Positions 41,665 through 45,862 of a stretch of 45,862 nucleotides of DNA are shown here, in pieces. The position numbers were made by a program, and so were the translations under genes. Position 1 is the first letter of the stretch. The number at the start of each line of letters is the position of its first letter. A model generated the notes under the pieces. The model was given only the letters and a program-made list of their open reading frames with translations, made no database searches and was not told the origin of the DNA. Location of the stretch: assembly GCA_009193035.1 (NCBI GenBank), contig SWDT01000249.1:1-45862 (forward strand), given 5' to 3'. Source of the DNA: Halicephalobus mephisto. Its lineage: Eukaryota; Nematoda; Chromadorea; Rhabditida; Panagrolaimidae.

Positions 41665-44600
41665 TTACATCTGCCAGTCTATGATCGGAAGAAGGTCGGA
41701 GAGCTTCCCGTTATTTGCACTCAGATTTACAAGGGAGTTTAAAGAACAACTCAGAAAAATTATCTTGCTAATTCTGACGGCAGCTGATGAATGGATTCTT
41801 TGGAAAGCGAAAGCATTGTCTTTGGGGATTTCTGAAGTTGTCAGAAAATCGGAAACAGTGGAGTTGAAGAGCACTTTGATGAATTTCTCCCTGAATCGCC
41901 GAATGTGGTCTTTTCCTTCGGCGGAAACCAGAGCAATGTCGTCGGAAAAAAGAGAAATCAGGAAGAGACAACACTTCTCGACTTCGGTCAGCTGCAGAGT
42001 CAGGAGAGGCTCTACAAAGTGCTTCAGAATCTTCTCCGTCATGCCGTTGGAGTCAGGAACACAGTGCTCGGAAGTCTGTCGAGGGAAGAAAGAGCCGTTG
42101 GAGTAGCAGATGCCTTCTTTCTTGGCTTCTGCTGTCCAAAGACCGCAGATCCACCAGTGGAAGACGGCGAATTTTTCTTTGGCAAGGGATATCTGGTCGT
42201 CCTTCGAGAGCTGCCGGAATTCGCAGAGTTGAAGAAGCCAATCGGAATAGAGAACGAAACACCGTCTCCAGTCGTCCATCACGTCGTTTACAGTGGCTGT
42301 TCTGGTTCCAATCGGGGTCAACGGGGTTCTCGAGTGAAGGATCGTGGGGTTGTAGAAAGCTTCAACGAAGGAAACACTGTCAAAGGGTTTTTTTGGTTTG
42401 GAGGGGGTACTGGGACCAGCACCTCCAAGGAGATCAATGCTCATCGACGGAGGCCTCGATGGAGTGTCTGGAGGAGACGTCAGTAGTTCGTCGGAACGAC
42501 TGCAGACCGCAGAATGAATGGCGACAAGGATCTGAGCTTTTCTGGAACGACAAAAATTCATTCAAATTAATTAACGAAAACCAACTTGGTCAATTCGTCG
42601 TCGACGAAAACAACGCCGTTTGGGGAAGTGGAGAACTCAGTTTGGGTCTGTTTACAGGACTCGAGAGGAACACCGACAGAAGAGTGGTTCGTCAAAGAAG
42701 AAGCTGACAAGGCTCTTGAGGTAGAAGAATCCATGTCTTCATCCGACTGTTCCTGTTTCATGTCGCCCATGTCTTTCCCTGATTCCCGTTCTGACTGAAC
42801 AGCTAAAATAAACAAATTAAAACCGATTTTTCCCTTTTGGTCTCAGCGCAAACGATGACCCTACTGCTACACAGGTCATCCGCAATCGCTTGTAACTTGG
42901 CAAAATTGAACACACTCGATTATACTCGTTTTCTACATAAGGATTAAAAAATTAAGAAAATAGTTATAATCGCATGTTTATTTTTGATTTCATACACCTA
43001 ATGAGTATAATCGGGTAAGTTCAATTACAAGGGATTGTGGAACACTTGTGTAGATGATTCGCAATCGCTTGTAACTTAGCAAAATTGAACACACTCGATT
43101 ATACTCGTTCTCTACATAAGGATTAAAAAATTTAGAAAATAGTTATGATCCCAAATTTACTTTAGATTTCATACACCCAATGAGTATAATCGGGTAAGTT
43201 CAGTTACAAGGGATTGTGGAACACTTGTGTAGTAACACTATTTTTGATGACTTCTGAATCCTATTTAATTTTCCACATTTGAGCAATTTCGTAAACCTTC
43301 TAACTAAATAGAAAAATGGATTCAGAAGCCATTGAGGACAGCGAAAGCATCGTTCGTCTCGGGATCGAAATTAAAAAGTTTGTTTTTAATACGTGAATCT
43401 TTACGAAATTCAAAAATAACTAAAATCAGAAAAAACTACCGATTTGAGGATATCCGTTATGTCGGGCATATTCGAAGAATAAAGCAGATTCCGATTTCAA
43501 AAAATATGTGTCGATATTACTCAACATTATTATTTTTAATTATTAAGTTCAATAAAGTAAAAAATAATACCGGTTTTGAATCATTAATACTCTCAAATAA
43601 TTGAATAAATAAGTATTTTTCGGAAAATTGTCTGAACAGAATTCAGTTTTGCCACGTGTTTGGAGGTCGAATTTCGGTCAATTAAAAGAATTAAAATTAT
43701 CAAAAATCGGATCTCAAATTCTGAGTTTTATTTTTTCAGAAACAATGATTTACAGAGTTCCTTGAATAATTATGAAATTAAAATTCGTAATTCTTTATGC
43801 TAAAAATTATTAAAAAATAATGATTTATAAGTTCCTTGAATAATTATGAAATTAAGATTCGTAATTTTTTTTGATAAAAATTCTCAAAAAATAATGATTT
43901 ACAAATTTCTTGAAAAACTAAGAAGTTAAAATCCTCAAAAAATTAAGATTTATAAGTTCCTTGAATAATTATGAAATTAAAATTCGTAATTTTTTTATAA
44001 AAACCTTCAAGAAACGTCCTCGAATCAATGAACTCTCCAAAACGTTCGAAATTATAAAAATTCAAATAAAATAAAAAAGTCCAATGAAATTTTAAATTGA
44101 CCTCGAATATTTTAGAAAAATTGCTCAATTCGTAAAAATCAACATGATTCACGTATCACAACAAGGTTTACAAATATTTTTTGCGAATTTGAACAGTAGG
44201 ATAAAATACGGTAGAATATATGGAAAAAATAAATAAAGAGTGGAAGGGATTTCGGGGTTACTGTAAGAGCTAAACTAACCTAGTGGGTTCATTCCGACTT
44301 GGAAGCATTTCCGGAGTCTGCAAGCTCGGCAAATATTTCTATGAATCCTCCTGATTGGACAGTCTCCGTTAAATTTGCACCTGTATTTTCTGTTGTTCCA
44401 AACTGATCTTCTCCAGAAAGATTTGCAGCCGAAACATCTGCAATAATTCGATTAACGCTTCACAGATATAATTCCCAAAGTATTCTGATATCAAGAGATA
44501 TGTCTAATTTTTATTCATTTTTAAAGTCCCGTGCACCACCTAAAAAAGTCCATTAACACGGTTCCAATATACCAAGTACAGTACATCTTAAGCACAGATA

Positions 44601-45862
44601 TATTGAATATACTGTATTTTATACACAAGTACATTCTAATATATTGGTGTATTGCATTTAGTATACCAATACATTGAATATACTGTATCCGATACACAAG
44701 TACACTCCGGTGCATCGATACATTGCGTTTAATATACCGATACATAAAATGTACTGTACCCTATACAGCAGGACCGTGTTAATGTACCTTTTTTTGGGTA
44801 GAGAGCATCTTTTTTAATCATTTGGAAACCACAATCCATGAGGACGAATTACCAGAAATGAACACTAACAAACTATACTTTGTACTTCTAAGAGAGCAAA
44901 TACAGTAACCTCATGAACTTTTTGGAATATTAAATTATCGTTTCTCTTGATTTTTATATTCAATTTCAGAAAGGTATACTTTGAACCACTAAATGTCAGT
45001 TTTAGGAAAAGTAGTCAGAACAGAGGTGATTTTTTCATGCGAAAAATCGGGAAATAAAATTCTATAAAATCTTATAAAATTCATTTTTAAACTAAATTGA
45101 AAATTACAGTAAAAAGTGAATTTTAGTTTTTTTGATTGAAATTTTTCTATTTCCTCTACTCATTAGACATTAAACTATTTCGAAACAGAAATACCGTAAG
45201 ACACTAAATCAAATTTGACGGCGGTCTTTGGAGATCGTAAGAAATTCGTTTAATTTTAAGAACAGTTAAAATTAGCACCGAAAAAATTAATCTTGATATT
45301 TGACAGTTGTGTTTTTTCGAAATAGTAGTTATTTACTGTAAAACAAATACACTGCAGAAAATTATCGATTGAAGTTTCTTGAAAAGTATGAACCACATTT
45401 TAACTGGTTAGAGAAAATTCAGCAAAAATTTAAATTAAAAAATGTAAGAAATTAAAAAAATTAAATTTTTAGAATAAAAAAAACAGAAATCAAAATTTTC
45501 AAAAAGAACAAAAATTAAAAAAAACCAAAAATTTCTAAATCTAAAAATTATAAAATTCAAAAATGTTTAAATTTTCTAAAAGATAAAAGTAAAACTCACG
45601 AGATCACGCCATAATGTCGTCCGGTTGCCTGGAAATCATGTAATTATTTATTTTATATTTAAAGTTGTTTTATAAAAATCAGAAAGTTTAAAATCCGCAG
45701 TACTTGATATTTTGGAAAAATAAATCACATTTTGTCAAACAATCAAAAATTAAAATGAAAATGAAAATTAAATATAAAATTAAATTTAAAAATTAAGATT
45801 AGAAAACTCACAGGTTTATCTTGACAGACGACACATCTGAGATTGCTTTTTCGGATATTTCC
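41665..45862 (-). CDS. Nuclear hormone receptor, DNA-binding plus ligand-binding domain (5'-partial)
   Basis: Ligand-type transcription factor of the large nematode NHR family. Minus-strand exons: 45862-45812 (partial), 45628-45600 (29 bp microexon), 44437-44280, 42802-42586 and 42541-41665; all phases fit and the stop is TAA at 41667-41665. Finger 1 is [18 protein letters not shown] then [11 protein letters not shown]. Finger 2 is [20 protein letters not shown], then [16 protein letters not shown]. The hinge is acidic and Ser-rich. The ligand-binding domain includes [17 protein letters not shown].., [17 protein letters not shown] and [16 protein letters not shown]. Finger 1 has 14 rather than 13 residues between its cysteine pairs. 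The end ..LLPIIDWQM lacks a clear helix 12, and a donor (AT|GTAAGG) overlaps the stop. Probably one of the supplementary HNF4-derived receptors; no specific orthologue is assigned. Confidence 0.94.
42868..43232. repeat. Tandem pair of a palindromic 179 bp MITE-like unit in an NHR intron
   Basis: CGCAATCGCTTGTAACTTRG starts at about 42881 and 43060, 179 bp apart. Each unit folds on itself: GAACACACTCGATTATACTC near the left is matched in reverse by GAGTATAATCGGGTAAGTTC near the right, and TTGTAACTT by the ATTACAAGGGATTG region. Both sit in the 42803-44279 intron. Confidence 0.8.
43740..44000. repeat. About 74 bp degenerate tandem repeat in an NHR intron
   Basis: AGTTCCTTGAATAATTATGA with AAATTAAAATTCGTAATTTT recurs at 43756, 43829 and 43954, with a diverged unit between. 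The preceding 43233-43735 holds a 90-residue plus frame (43332-43604) with no domain. Confidence 0.75.
44538..44802. mobile_element. MITE-like element with terminal inverted repeats in an NHR intron
   Basis: The left end CTAAAAAAGTCCATTAACAC followed by GGT (44540-44562) is inverted at the right as ACCGTGTTAATGTACC then TTTTTTTGGGTAG (44773-44801). The interior is made of ATACATTGAATATACTGTAT and TACACAAGTACA phrases. No coding frame beyond the repeat. Confidence 0.8.

Noticed and set aside
41681..42707. Plus-strand frames of up to 193 residues opposite the receptor
   Set aside because: Antisense shadows of the ligand-binding domain exons on the minus strand.

Overview
This window is from a nematode nuclear genome, most likely a rhabditid. 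The base composition is strongly AT-rich. Genes are interrupted by introns with GT donors and T-rich TTTCAG acceptors, some only about 43-60 bp long. A splice acceptor lies five bases before one start codon, as expected for a trans-spliced gene. The best-recognised genes have C. elegans relatives (zfh-2, smrc-1, a nuclear hormone receptor), and copies of the nematode SL1 leader are present. The species cannot be named from the sequence.

Left part, 1-17690 (+): the 3' two-thirds or so of a zfh-2/ZFHX3-ZFHX4 type transcription factor gene. Six coding exons give 12 zinc fingers and three homeodomains. A 10.8 kb intron (3137-13901) alternates tandem-repeat DNA with complex-sequence islands. Next, 18884-21426 (+) is a four-exon SMARCAL1/SMRC-1 annealing helicase with an RPA-binding N-terminus, a HARP domain, a SNF2 motor and an acidic repeated tail. 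It converges, with a 67 bp gap, on a three-exon four-transmembrane protein gene (21494-22967, -).

Middle part, 23511-31500: a tRNA-Phe(GAA) gene; a five-exon CCDC28-family gene (25572-27727, +); a 166 bp tandem repeat in which each unit holds a near-perfect SL1 spliced-leader sequence on the minus strand; and a one-exon DUF4817-type helix-turn-helix gene of transposon ancestry (29894-30145, -).

Right part, 31500-41600: gene-poor and packed with repeats. A pair of 450 bp inverted repeats lies 6 kb apart. Between and beyond them are a 615 bp element with 90-98 bp terminal inverted repeats around a 110 bp tandem array, four copies of a palindromic MITE-like family, and short relics of a zinc-finger exon and a LINE tail.

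From 41665 to the right edge (-) runs a nuclear hormone receptor gene whose first known exon leaves the window. It has a complete two-finger DNA-binding domain with an odd P-box, and a ligand-binding domain.

No operon or single pathway links the genes. The window joins two developmental transcription factors, a replication-fork remodeller, a CCDC28-like protein and a membrane protein within repeat-rich DNA. The most unusual items are the SL1-bearing tandem repeat, the receptor P-box, the repeated tail of the SMARCAL1 homologue and the nested inverted-repeat landscape at 31.5-40.5 kb.
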